Shown: piece after piece, positions 22,786 to 33,093 of the stretch
Numbering within the stretch: the first letter of the stretch is position 1
Layout of the letters: each line of letters opens with the position of its first letter
Assembly: GCA_917880885.1 (NCBI GenBank)
Contig: OU862909.1
Location: forward strand, 28,094,351 to 28,158,350
Reading direction: 5' to 3'
Length of the DNA stretch: 64,000 nt
Source of the DNA: Limnephilus marmoratus
Taxonomy: Eukaryota; Arthropoda; Insecta; Trichoptera; Limnephilidae
Program-made: the position numbers and the translations under genes
The notes under the pieces: generated by a model
Seen by the model: the letters and a program-made list of their open reading frames with translations, nothing else
Databases searched by the model: none
Told to the model about the DNA's origin: nothing

Positions 22786-23303
22786 ATTTTGTTTTTTGAA
22801 GAGTTTTATTAAATGTACATTTGTTACTTAAATTTAATTTTTCCGCGACCGGTTTCGATACAACCGTATCATTCACGAGCAGAATTAAAACTAACTTAAA
22901 AATTAAATGCAAGTACCAAAGATTAATTAGGTGGGAGTAGTGGGAGGGATGATTTTGGGGGGAGGGGGAAAGCGGTGGGAGGAGTCAATATTATACGGAA
23001 ACATGGTTAGTAAAGGAGATTTGCAAGGCGCTATTATTTTATTCACTAAATTAATTTTAGATTTAATTTTTTTGTTTATTTCGAGCGTTTCTAAAGCGCA
23101 AAGATTAAAGTATGAATTTATATTGCAATGTTTAAATTTTGTTTTTTCTTTATTGAAGCTATGGTTTGATTCTATTAAATGATTCACAAATTCGGAGTAA
23201 TTATTATTTCGTAAACAAAGTTCATGTTCCCTGATTCTAGTAAATTACTACTAAATTTAAGTAATAAATGTACATTTAATAAAACTCTTCAAAAAACAAA
23301 ATA
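22786..23303 (-). mobile_element. Penelope-like remnant with inverted terminal repeats
   Basis: About 50 bp at the two ends are inverted and almost identical (left ATTTTGTTTTTTGAAGAG onwards at 22786-22836, right at 23250-23302). The minus strand has a hammerhead-like motif next to the left repeat (22843-22885) and an 86-codon open frame upstream of it (23187-22927) containing LCALETLEINKKIKSKINLV. Penelope-like elements carry hammerhead ribozymes in their terminal repeats, may have inverted repeats and end their protein with an Ala-Leu-Glu-rich tail. The assignment rests on this combination and is tentative. Confidence 0.4.
22843..22885 (-). ncRNA. Degenerate hammerhead-ribozyme-like motif
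   Basis: The minus strand reads GTGAATGA, then stem GATAC, loop GGTT, stem GTATC, then GAAACCGGTC followed by GCGG. Stem II and GAAA are intact and ACCGGT is a palindromic short stem III before a UC cleavage site, as in minimal type I hammerheads. The CTGATGA box is damaged by a change and an extra base, so this copy should be inactive. Confidence 0.35.
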
Positions 23304-25707
23304 TCAATAATTATTTATGATTCTTGCATTATAAATCATATCCTATAAACGCTAAAGAATTTTGTAGAAAATGTAAGTGCGCAAGATACATTTTAATGCC
23401 GAAATTATAGTATTTATTTTGTTTGTACGGTTTGACAACAGCACATACTATAGCCATGTTTATTATTATTGATTCAGAGAGGAAACTAAAATCTAAAAAT
23501 TACAGGAAACTACTGCGAATATATTGTACTATTTTATTGTGAAGATACTATTATTATAGATATTTAGATCTGTTTCATCTACTCCAACGTTTGTTCTATT
23601 TAACCGCTTGTAAGTAACATCTTAATTTCAGAAACCGATTGACTTATTAGTCGGTTGGTTATTTTAGAGCGAGCGTTTTCAACCGTTATTAGAGTCAACG
23701 ATAATAATAATGTAAATAGATAGATCTGACCTATTGAACAAATATTTGGTGTAAAGGATAAAGTATAAAGGTGCAACGAACTGGCGGATCTATACGGAAG
23801 ATATTTAGTCTATGATCTGTAAGTATTTGACATTATGCAAAGAGCTATGCCGCTGCAGCGCCGATTTTATGACCCCTGCCTTAAACGGACTATTTGGTTA
23901 CGTAAATTCAAATTAATCTGCCGGAGATACTGAAGTACTGAAAAACAGTGGCGTAGCGAGAAGGGCCGGTGGTAAAGTCTGTAAAATGGGTTCACTTGCT
24001 CTTATGATAACTAAATTCTTTGGAACGTTTGTCTTTCTTTTAAAAAAAAGGAGTATTGTCCCGGTAAGAAAGGGGATCTTGTGCTGATTTCCAGTTGTGA
24101 CTGTTTGTTAAATTTTATGTATTATTTCTGTTTCATATATTATTGAGATTTGTTAACATTGGGTATTTTCTTCAATGATTGAACATTACAATGAAGTTCT
24201 ATAAGCTTCAGTAATTTATTCCCATAAGTTGCAGATTCATTTAAAAATTTCGTTAAATACCTACCCAAAAGAGTAGTCTAAAAATTTGTGCATATTTGCA
24301 CACAGGCAATAGGTATGCATCGATGTGGCCGTAGCATTCACCAACATCTCACAACATAAGTATATCAAAGAGCCATGAATATCTTTAGTGTATAATACCT
24401 ATTTGTTTAGGTAAAGATTCTCTTCAGTGCTCTCTCTGTCTCTCTCGTTGGAGGTTAGTTATCATCAAGGCAGTCGTAACTCTTCATTTAAAAGATCGTG
24501 CGGAGTAATTTAAATTATTTTTTAAAATTTATTTAGATTTTCTAATGTCCCGGTTGTTACCCCTTAAAATCGCGGTCCGGAATTTCTCCCAAATTGCACA
24601 GGATTCCGTTACGCTACTGCCGTATTATACTCCTACCACAATCTGTTAAGCAGCATCGGATAAGGCGTGGAGCTAGAGGGGACCGCTTAATGCGCAGACT
24701 GCGGTATGATTTGCGACACCTGGTCCTGTGGTACCGCACCACCGCGAATCAGATGTGATCTCCCAACGGCTGCCGTCAAAGCCTTAATGTTTATCTGTAC
24801 AACCTTCATATTTATTATTTATTCTTGCAGCCTAGGTGGTTTTCTGCCAGTATACCTACAGTAAACACTTTGCATTGAGGTATTTAAGTAATTCATTCCA
24901 AAGGGATGTCGAATACAAGATGTTTATTTTGAGCTTTCAAAATAACCATCTGAAAGCTTAATTTTTTCAATATTCGTAGAACACTACGTTAACAGTTCAG
25001 TTATAAAAAAACTTATAAGACAAAAAACAAAGCAAACAGTTTTTGTACGCGTTTTCGGTATCGCAATGTGTGAAAATAATTACGATGTTTTATGATCTGC
25101 ACACATAAAACGCAATTTACAACTTCATAAACACATATCATTTAGTTGCGAAAATTTTAGTTAAGCTTATTACAATTTGCAATTATAGCTAATAATATGA
25201 ATATTTCAAAACGATGTACAATTTCAAAAGAGTTTAAAATTTTTTTGTTATTTCATAATCGTATATTGTTGTTTAGTACCTACGTACACGGGGCTTGGAC
25301 TTTAATTATATAGTAAAGATTATTTATTATCTATCTGAATTAATACTTCTATGTAAAGTTTTTTGTCAAAAACATAAATAACAATCAATTAGATGTTTTG
25401 GTACTTCAAAATTATCATGAAGTTTGGTTTAAATATCTTAAAGTCTTTCGCATAAAAATATTCTTCAAAGCACATGTGAATTTCTAGAGCGGAGAATAAT
25501 ATGCATTATGTACTTTATAAGCTCTCTGTAAAAATCTATTTAGTTATAGGTGCAATATTTTATAGAAGATACCTACGTGTTAAATACACGTAGGGTAGAG
25601 TGTAATATATAATATAAAATAGATGTACATTAAATAAACAATTTGTTTAAGTAGATGAATAATAAAATAGATATTTTTTAATTTTCTTTGATTTATTGTT
25701 AAGAGGG
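23304..25707. other. AT-rich stretch, mostly unassigned
   Basis: No gene is visible. A possible hAT-type pair of ends lies at 23946-24619. A GC-richer segment at 24640-24780 has no recognised function. Confidence 0.35.
23946..24619. mobile_element. Possible hAT-like element (TIRs only)
   Basis: The left end CAGTGGCGTAGCG and the complement of the right end, CAGTAGCGTAACG, match at 11 of 13 positions and have the CAGTG-type start of hAT elements. However the 8 bp outside the ends do not match, so no target duplication supports it and chance similarity remains possible. Confidence 0.3.
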
Positions 25708-26413
25708 CATTACCAAAGAAAGCCGGAAATATGTCATTTTCAAAAAAGTTTTTAGACGTATCGACTCTTTTCCACAAAAAATTATAAATGGATTTCGAAA
25801 GATTGTTCTTTTATGTAGTGAAGTTATGTAATAAATTTTTAGATTTTTTTTTAATTTTTAGTATAATAAGGTTATTCCATAGGTCGTTGGCAGATTTGTT
25901 AAATTTTCAAAAAAGTTTTTGTATTATACCACACCCATTTCAAATAATGTAATCATGCAGTAAAATAAATCAATACATTATCTAGCAGAGTTATGTATTA
26001 GAATTTTAATTTTAGTTTCAATAAAATCATTAAAAAATATGTACGTACATGTGTTTCTTGACGAAAATTGGTCCATTTGTGTATTTATTTGCGCACTTAC
26101 AAACTAATATATTTCAGATTTTTTTTTACATTCTTATTAAATTTAGACATTATTGAAAAATGACATATACTTATAATCAAAAAATAATTACAAAAAGTAC
26201 ACTATTTTAATAGTTTTATCATCACGTCTTTCAGCATTTTTGGATGAAGGTATAAATTAAAGCTAATTTGGATTGAAATAAATTCGATATTGAGTTATAA
26301 TTTAAAAAAGCTGGTACGGAGAATAATTAATCTTTCTCATTGTAACCGCCCTGCACGATCGGAAGAACAACTTTCGACGAAATGTGGATTTTCGTCCGCT
26401 GGCTGGTTAAACG
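25708..26413 (+). repeat. Dispersed repeat R1, copy 2 (uninterrupted)
   Basis: This copy matches 2505-3112 plus 3751-3840 in the same orientation, ending at GGTTAAACGCTC. It lacks the 638-bp nested element, so it serves as the empty site for that insertion (junction near 26329, GAATAATTAATCTTTC). Confidence 0.8.
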
Positions 26414-26519
26414 CTCTTAAGCGCCCTTTAATTGATTTATTTATAATTTTTATTTTAGTAATTATTTGTAGGTACATCTATGTTTACAAATTACCAATTT
26501 CTTATAACTCAAAGATATT

Positions 26520-27083
26520 ATACTTCGTAGGTATATGAAAATTAATGTTTCTTTGTTTGTTCCTTTTGCTTTCCTAAACCATTAATCCAAATGCAATGAA
26601 CCGATGAAACTTTAAGGATTTGAAGTGCTCTTGCCCGCGATGGTTTCTAAATATAATAGTTAGCTCTGGCCTAATGAAATTATTTCCTTTACCTTTTCAT
26701 ACGATTGCGGTGAAACTTTGGTGATTTGTTGCATGCACCGCCCGCGAAGGTTTCTTCATATAATGGTGAACTTCGGTGTTATGAAATTTGTAAAAGAAAA
26801 TTTGCAATGGTGGGGCGCGAGTAGTTTTGATGAATATATGTTTTTCATGTAGTTTAGCGGCAAGGAGGGAAGACGGGAGGGGGAGGGGAATGCGAGAGGA
26901 GCATTCGCCGGAGGGGGTCGAGGAAGGGAGGAGGCGTGGAAAGTGGAAGGGGAACGCGTGGAATAGGAGAGTAGGGAAGGCGGGGATGTTGGAGGGCGAA
27001 GGCGTGAGGAATGAGAAAGAACGAGCTTGCAGAAAAAAAACTTTATTTATGTGATATTGCAACGCATGCCAGGAACTCGCTAG
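26520..27083 (+). mobile_element. Helitron-like non-autonomous element
   Basis: The 3' end is GCAACGCATGCCAGGAACTCGCTAG followed by T: an imperfect hairpin and the CTRR terminus typical of Helitrons. It matches the end of the element at 48548-48843. The interior contains GATGAAACTTTAAGGATTTG and repeated GATGGTTTCTA/GAAGGTTTCTT phrases, then a long G/A-rich stretch (26865-26960). The 5' boundary is uncertain. No Rep/helicase is encoded. Confidence 0.55.
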
Positions 27084-28289
27084 TATACTATATTTTATCT
27101 TGCACAATATGACTCCTACAATACATCTTAAATCTGCCAATTGGTGCAGACACTTAAGACTTTATAGTTTCCGGCAGCGCATTACAATATTTCATCCTTT
27201 CGTAGAGTAAACTACGAGTATTTTGCGTATTGACTTTGTGCTTTTTTGGTTGCCTGATTTCATTTCATTACATTATCACGAAAACAGCTGCACAAATATT
27301 ATGAAATCATTATACTATATATCTTATTATCCTACTGCCTCTCTGACGAGAAGTTTTAAATATCCCCAAAATACGGATTGCTTAAGAACTAATACTTATA
27401 AAAACTACACGCCCGAAAACAGCAAGAAAAAATCTGCAATCATTTACAAAACAATTTTTTTAAATGATTGCAGATTTTCATTTCAATTAAATTTTCACAA
27501 TAATTAAAAATAATCATTACGGCGCGTTAGAAAAAAAGATGATTTCCTAATTTTATCGATATTTCCTGGAATAATTGTAAAGAAATGCAATATTGACAAA
27601 AAAATCTTTCGTCAACTGTATAAATAATAAATAAGCAGAGATATGTGAACGTCTTACGAGAGCTGAGAAGGCGTATATTTGAAGAATCGATGAAATAATG
27701 CATTACGAAACCGCAAGAGATTTTGCACAAAAAACAAAGTGATATACTCGTAACATCATTATGATCGGAATTAAGTAGTTTTCCTCAACCATTTTTTTTG
27801 TTTTATTGAGATAATTGATTGCATTAGTATAATGTAATTCTGGTTGTGAAAAGGAGTGAGATTATGCTGTACGCTGTAGGTATATTTATAGCATACGCAG
27901 GGGTGGCCCCAGGATGGTTCTAGCGGAGTGACAAAACCGGGCGCCATCTTATAGAGGTGCCAAAATAAAAAAAAAATCTGCTTTTCACTGTCGGTAAAGG
28001 GAAATATTATTTTTTTTCATTTTTCTTGTTCAAAAAAGATTAATTAAAATACTTTCCGGTGAAAAAATGGAGTCATGAAAATTATTGCAATGATGATTGT
28101 AAAAGAAAACGATATTTAATTGTAAGGATGCGACCATTAATTAAGTAAATATAATTATTACACGCGCATTTAATAAAGTTATTTTTAAAAAATCAGTATG
28201 CAGTTATACGCGGTAGAAGAATTATTAGAATTGAAGGATTTATTTATTACAATATAGTTACCAAGTTTAAAAATTATTTTACATTTTAT
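27084..28289. other. AT-rich stretch with no recognised feature
   Basis: Nothing convincing is seen. A single hAT-like start (CAGGGGTGGCC at about 27898) has no partner end. A short inverted pair around 27429-27480 (TGCAATCATTT and complement) is minor. Confidence 0.35.
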
Positions 28290-28520
28290 TCTACAAAGCA
28301 CCGCACAATAAGAAGAACGATAGGCGACGAAGCACTGCACAAAGAGGACACCCATTAGGATTTAGTGAAAGAGAATAGATGGACGAATTTAGTCCATCTA
28401 TTCTCTTTCACTAAATCCTATAGATGTACCTATGTGTCTGTCTCTTTTTAGTATCGCTCGTTTCCGTTTCATCGAGTTCCAAATCACAACGGTGCTAAAG
28501 TTTTCACCCTCAGTTAATGG
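28290..28520 (+). repeat. Dispersed repeat R2, copy 2, with internal palindrome
   Basis: The copy matches 7962-8118 from CTACAAAGCACCGCACAA to AACGGTGCTAAAG. It differs in carrying a long perfect palindrome at 28356-28420 that the other copy lacks. Confidence 0.65.
28356..28420. repeat. Perfect 29-bp-arm palindrome
   Basis: The arms 28356-28384 (starting TAGGATTTAGTG) and 28392-28420 (ending CACTAAATCCTA) are exact complements over 29 bases, separated by the loop GAATTTA. The right arm corresponds to normal repeat R2 sequence, so the left arm is an inverted duplication of it. Confidence 0.95.
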
Positions 28521-29852
28521 TACTCGAGAGACACCGTCAATCAGAAGGCGACGTTATTTGAAATGACTTTAGCCAAGTTCAGTAACCATTTCTGATTAGA
28601 CAGACATGCTCTTAAACGGGTTTCTGTGCCGTAGTTCAACCCTTTCCTGCCTGTAAAACTCGTGTGCAGTTAGTGTCTCATAAAAAAATACTTTCCGTGT
28701 TTATTTCATCGCATTATGTTAGCAATTAAATTGCTGGAAAACACTTGCTAACTACAATAGATTAACTCAGAAAACGTTTCCAAAGATTCTTATCCCAATC
28801 CTTTATCACGAACACCGTAACATTACAACACCGGTTCGGATTCTGAAAGGAAACGATCGGCTTGTTACTTGTTAACAAACGCCTGTCTATGGACTTGATA
28901 TATCAAAGTGTCTCAATTTACCCCATAAATACGACCGTCGTTACTGTCTGCTCGTCTGGCATCCAGAACGGTTATTCCCCTGGATAGTCTCGTTACTCGT
29001 TACAGATCACCGATGGATGCTGCAATCTCCTTGTCATTTTGCTAAACAAAGATTTGATCTATGGAGCGAGGAGATCAATTTGCATGTCAAATGTGCAGCC
29101 AAGATCTAGCCGCCCTCGTAAACACCGTAACAAACCTGATCAATGCGATGGGGATAATTTATTACATATTAATAGCTCTGCATCTTCCGATTCAGGTCCT
29201 AATCGACGGCAAAAGCAATTGTTTTATGTATTGCTGAATACTGGTAGAAACTTAACTTAGAGAAACGCAATAGGCTAGCGCTGATTAGAAAATTTCGCAC
29301 TTAGTTAATTACATTTTTAAGTACTTACGTAAAAGGCTACGAAAAGCTTATCGCATTAAAAAATTGTTACAAAAAAGTTGTTAGCATATTTATAAGTATA
29401 CCTATCAATTGAATATTACTAAAGATATTTGCAAAATCCTCAAAACCCACGCAAAATCAAAGAATCGAGAAAAAACCTCGATAAATTAAAGACAAAAAGG
29501 CGCATTGAAAAAATGTGATGAACACTTTCACTTGTTGGCGGATCGCAGATAATTCCGAGGAATAAAAGATGAGACAAGATATTGGGGGAAAGTCCAAATC
29601 TCCAATCAGAAAATTGCCCATCTTTTATATTATGAGGCACATTAAAACGCCATTAAGATTGCTGATTGTGATTCTTTATTGAAATTAAGAATTTCGTGAA
29701 AAAATCAAAACACTTATATCACAAATGGACAATAATTTTGAATGCAGTTTAAACACGACTTTCAATACCCATACTTAACAGATTTTCACATTTAAATATT
29801 ACACATAGACATAGGTATACTAGAAAATTCAATTAGAGAAATAATTGTACAG

Positions 29853-30211
29853 ATATGATTTTAGATTTTTACGGCCAAAAGAATTTTTGTTATTTATTTT
29901 TGGGGTGTTATGCCGTGTTGCTCTACCTCCTCCTTTAGCCAATTAATATTAATAGAGACGACGGAGCTAAGCTCAATAGTTCTTGGTATCTGATAATTGA
30001 CGGCTACACCAAAGCTAAACTCAAAAATCCATTGTGAAGTATACTGTAATACCAGCTTGTAGTGGAGTGGAGCTGGCAACACGGTATCGCTTCTAAGTAC
30101 ATAATCACACATTTCACCACTAACAATTACACATCTGCCCTGATGATCCGAAACGTTGGCTAAAGGAGAAGGTAGTGCAACACCGCATAACACCCCAAAA
30201 ATAAATAACAA
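29853..30211 (+). mobile_element. Penelope-like terminal-repeat element with inverted arms
   Basis: The right arm (30158-30215, GGCTAAAGG to AATAAATAAC) is inverted at 29880-29937 on the left. AAATAATTGTACAG occurs directly outside both ends (29839-29852 and 30212-30225), a 14-bp target duplication of the length made by retroelements rather than DNA transposons. The right half matches 38430-38622. CTGATGA (30140-30146) and GAAACGTT (30150-30157) flank only TCC here, so the ribozyme stem II has been lost. Confidence 0.5.
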
Positions 30212-30225
30212 AAATAATTGTACAG

Positions 30226-32754
30226 TTCGTTTTTAATCATCAATGTTTCAACAAAAAAAAACATTTTTTGAACTATGTGATTTATATATTTCTAAACTTT
30301 CATACTCCTGACTAAACTTATTGTCCAATGTGAATTATGTTTTACTGCGGAGCGCTAACATAACTATTAATTTATAAATAATATATGATTAGTATTTGTC
30401 TATTTGAGAAGGTAGTAAATTTTGTAATAACGTAGCATCATGGTAGAAAAACAAACCTTTCATGGTTACACGTTCGCGATTATTGCGTGCCTCAGAGATA
30501 AATCTCATATTAAGGCCTGCCCGAGGCGAAGGCTTTCTCATATGTACTTTAATTTCAGGGTAATTTGATTGCCATTAAAACGGCGATGTTACCTAAAGAA
30601 AGCACCTCCGATGTTATCCGGCGCGAGGGACAAAAAGGGCATTAATCTAAGAACCAACATAGAGCTAATATTACGGAAATGTGAAGTTAATGGGCTGGCA
30701 AAACTCCATCATAAATATAACGTAGCTCTGAATAGAAAATGTCTTATTTACGCCTGAGAACTTACTCTCTGAGAAAGCAGTAAATTATTGTCTTATGTAA
30801 GAATCGATGAGATGTATGGAAGAGAGGCATGAGCTTTGGAGATCCCTGACTCAATTAAAAAAGTGCATTTTTAATCAAATTCAGATTATTGAAAAAACAT
30901 TACGAGGAGAATTGCAGTTTTACCGTTAAAGGAAAAGTTTTAGGAAATAAACTAAATAGTCTTTGTTAAAATTTCTAGAAGAATGTTTAGTATTGATGTG
31001 GTTGGTTTTTATCTATGACCCGACAATTGACTCCCCGAAATTATAATTTATATAAAATTTTAATTTTTGTGCATTATTTATCAATTTAAAACATAAAATC
31101 GACTTCACAAATGCCTTTAATAATACATAGGTATGGATATCAAGTGAATTTATTTATTGTGTCGCTTTTTTGTATTTATACACTCACATATTATGTATAT
31201 GTACAGTATTACAGTATACAAGTAGTAGTTTTGATGCATTTGAAAGAAAATATGTACCGACTGCGTATTGCATATACATATGTATGCCGGGATCAACTGT
31301 CATAGATTTTAAGAAATCCCGACGACAAGCTACTTGAATGTATTTTTGTTCTTAAAACTAATAATGGTATTAGGTCATATTTTTTATATAATTAAACCAT
31401 GGATAACATCCGCTGAAAACGTACTGATATGAGCGTACAATTTTTAATATTGATGTCAAAGTAAAATAACAAGCATTACCTAGTTAAGTTTTTCGCGATA
31501 GCAAATCTCAATCAGATTCAGATAATTGAGCCTACCAAGGCGAATGCAGTGTGTGATTTATTTTATTTACATTCTCGGCCGGCCTCCTGCTAATATCGCA
31601 GAAACGTAATTTAACCCCTCGTACCTCGGCCATATTTTGTCAGAGTGTCAAAATATTTCCGCTTCGCAATAAAATCAAATAAATGGAATATTTCGGAAGG
31701 TATCCGAAAACTAAAAATTGTTTTTGAAAGGTGATAAAATACGTTTTAAAATTTTATAAATTGAAATTCACATGTAATTTTCGAAATTTAAAAATTTTGC
31801 CTGCAAAGACAAAAAAGGCTCACCTTGCGTTGTTTTTATCTAAAATTACTGATAACGAAAAAAAAGAAAATGTATTATGAACGTTATTATAACTTCACAA
31901 TTTTGTCGTTACTTAAAAAAAAATATGAATAAAAAATTCTCGAAATTTTACACATTTTTCTCAAATTGCCATCGGAAACTTCGGTTCCGTAGAGGTGTAC
32001 ATTTTAGTTTTTCTATGGTTAAATTCTAATTTAATTTAATTCTAGTATAATCTCAATAAACGATTCATATGAGACCTGTATGAGCTGGGAAAAATATGGT
32101 CTCCTGTGATTATACGGGTTAAGAAAATCAATTATTTTTGACGAATGAGGTTGCTTTGTTACTCACCTTCTAAATTCCTCGCATGTCTAAGAAATTAGGT
32201 ATGAGGTAGATTACGGTCAAGAAAATAAATATAAATGTGTTGTACTTATTAGCTTCAGTACCTACCTACTAACATTATCTTCGTAATGTTCCGTTGTTCA
32301 GTGGGTCTGTTTTAACTAGGTACCTGAAGATATGGTATTTTAAATTATTGTTGTGTGTGCACATTTGGGAACTGGTTGCGTCAAAGTTTTTTTTAAGCTC
32401 TGTTAATTATGGGTGAATAAACATGATGGATCGCGCCGGACTTTACTGATTTTCGGTTTGAATCTGGGACGTGATTATTAAAGGTGAAATCGCTAAATAA
32501 GCGTAATGAATTGAGGCGATTGAAATTTACCGGTGAATTGTCGTTTTAATTGAAAATAATTATTGTGTTGAACGATGATGTGAGATATGAATCAAAAATG
32601 CTTTGATTTATTATGAATTACACGTAAATATCACGACGTTAAACCATTTTTTTATGTGAACTCTGCTTAAAAGTTTCAAAGCAAGTAAGAATTGGGTAAT
32701 GTGTCAGGAGACAACCCAAAACTTAGTAGTGGCGTTCGCGTTTATGGGATTGAA
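30226..32754. other. AT-rich stretch, mostly unassigned
   Basis: No gene is visible. The segment 31611-31740 is a diverged relative of the TTAA-ended MITE at 9048-9284 (TTAACCCCTC start, then AAAATATTTCCGCTTCG and ATCCGAAAACTAAAAATTG). The rest holds nothing I recognise. Confidence 0.4.
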
Positions 32755-33093
32755 GTTTGTCCGGATCTTTGCAGGGGGCTGTGTTTGCCCACCAAATGCG
32801 TGGCCGGCCGGATTGAGAGAAACTTGTTCAGGGAAATCTTTTGATCTCTTCAGCAGGACTCTCTTGGAACATCACCTTGCACCGCACTGGGAGGGTTGGA
32901 TTCACGCGTCCGTTACTCTTGGAAACACTGATATCAAGATTCCTACACATCCCTCATACCTTTTTCCTTCCCAGAATTTCCTTTCCTTCTTTTTAAAAAA
33001 AACCTGTACACAATTTCCTCAAAGATGACATAGGCCCTGAGCGGAATTATTTTCCTCAGGCCTGTGTGGAGTTTATGGAGTTAACGTAAAAAA
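32755..33093 (+). mobile_element. Retroposon family A, copy 3
   Basis: Shared blocks include GATCTCTTCAGCAGGACTCTC, GGGAGGGTTGGATTCA, CATACCTTTTTCCTTCCCAG and GATGACATAGGCCCTGAG, ending GGAGTTAACGTAAAAAAG. A 109-codon open frame spans it by chance and is not conserved in other copies. Confidence 0.7.

Noticed and set aside
22931..23182. 83-codon plus-strand frame with a hydrophobic C-terminal half
   Set aside because: It lies opposite the frame that better fits the element's orientation and has no recognisable membrane-protein family pattern.
26697..27140. 147-codon minus-strand frame
   Set aside because: It crosses the G/A-rich block and the 3' end of a Helitron-like element and is low-complexity (Pro/Ser/Leu).
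27898..27990. hAT-like start CAGGGGTGGCC
   Set aside because: No complementary end or 8-bp duplication was found downstream.
29894..30211. 105-codon minus-strand frame
   Set aside because: It runs through the inverted arms of a Penelope-like non-coding sequence and is not kept in the copy at 38430-38622.
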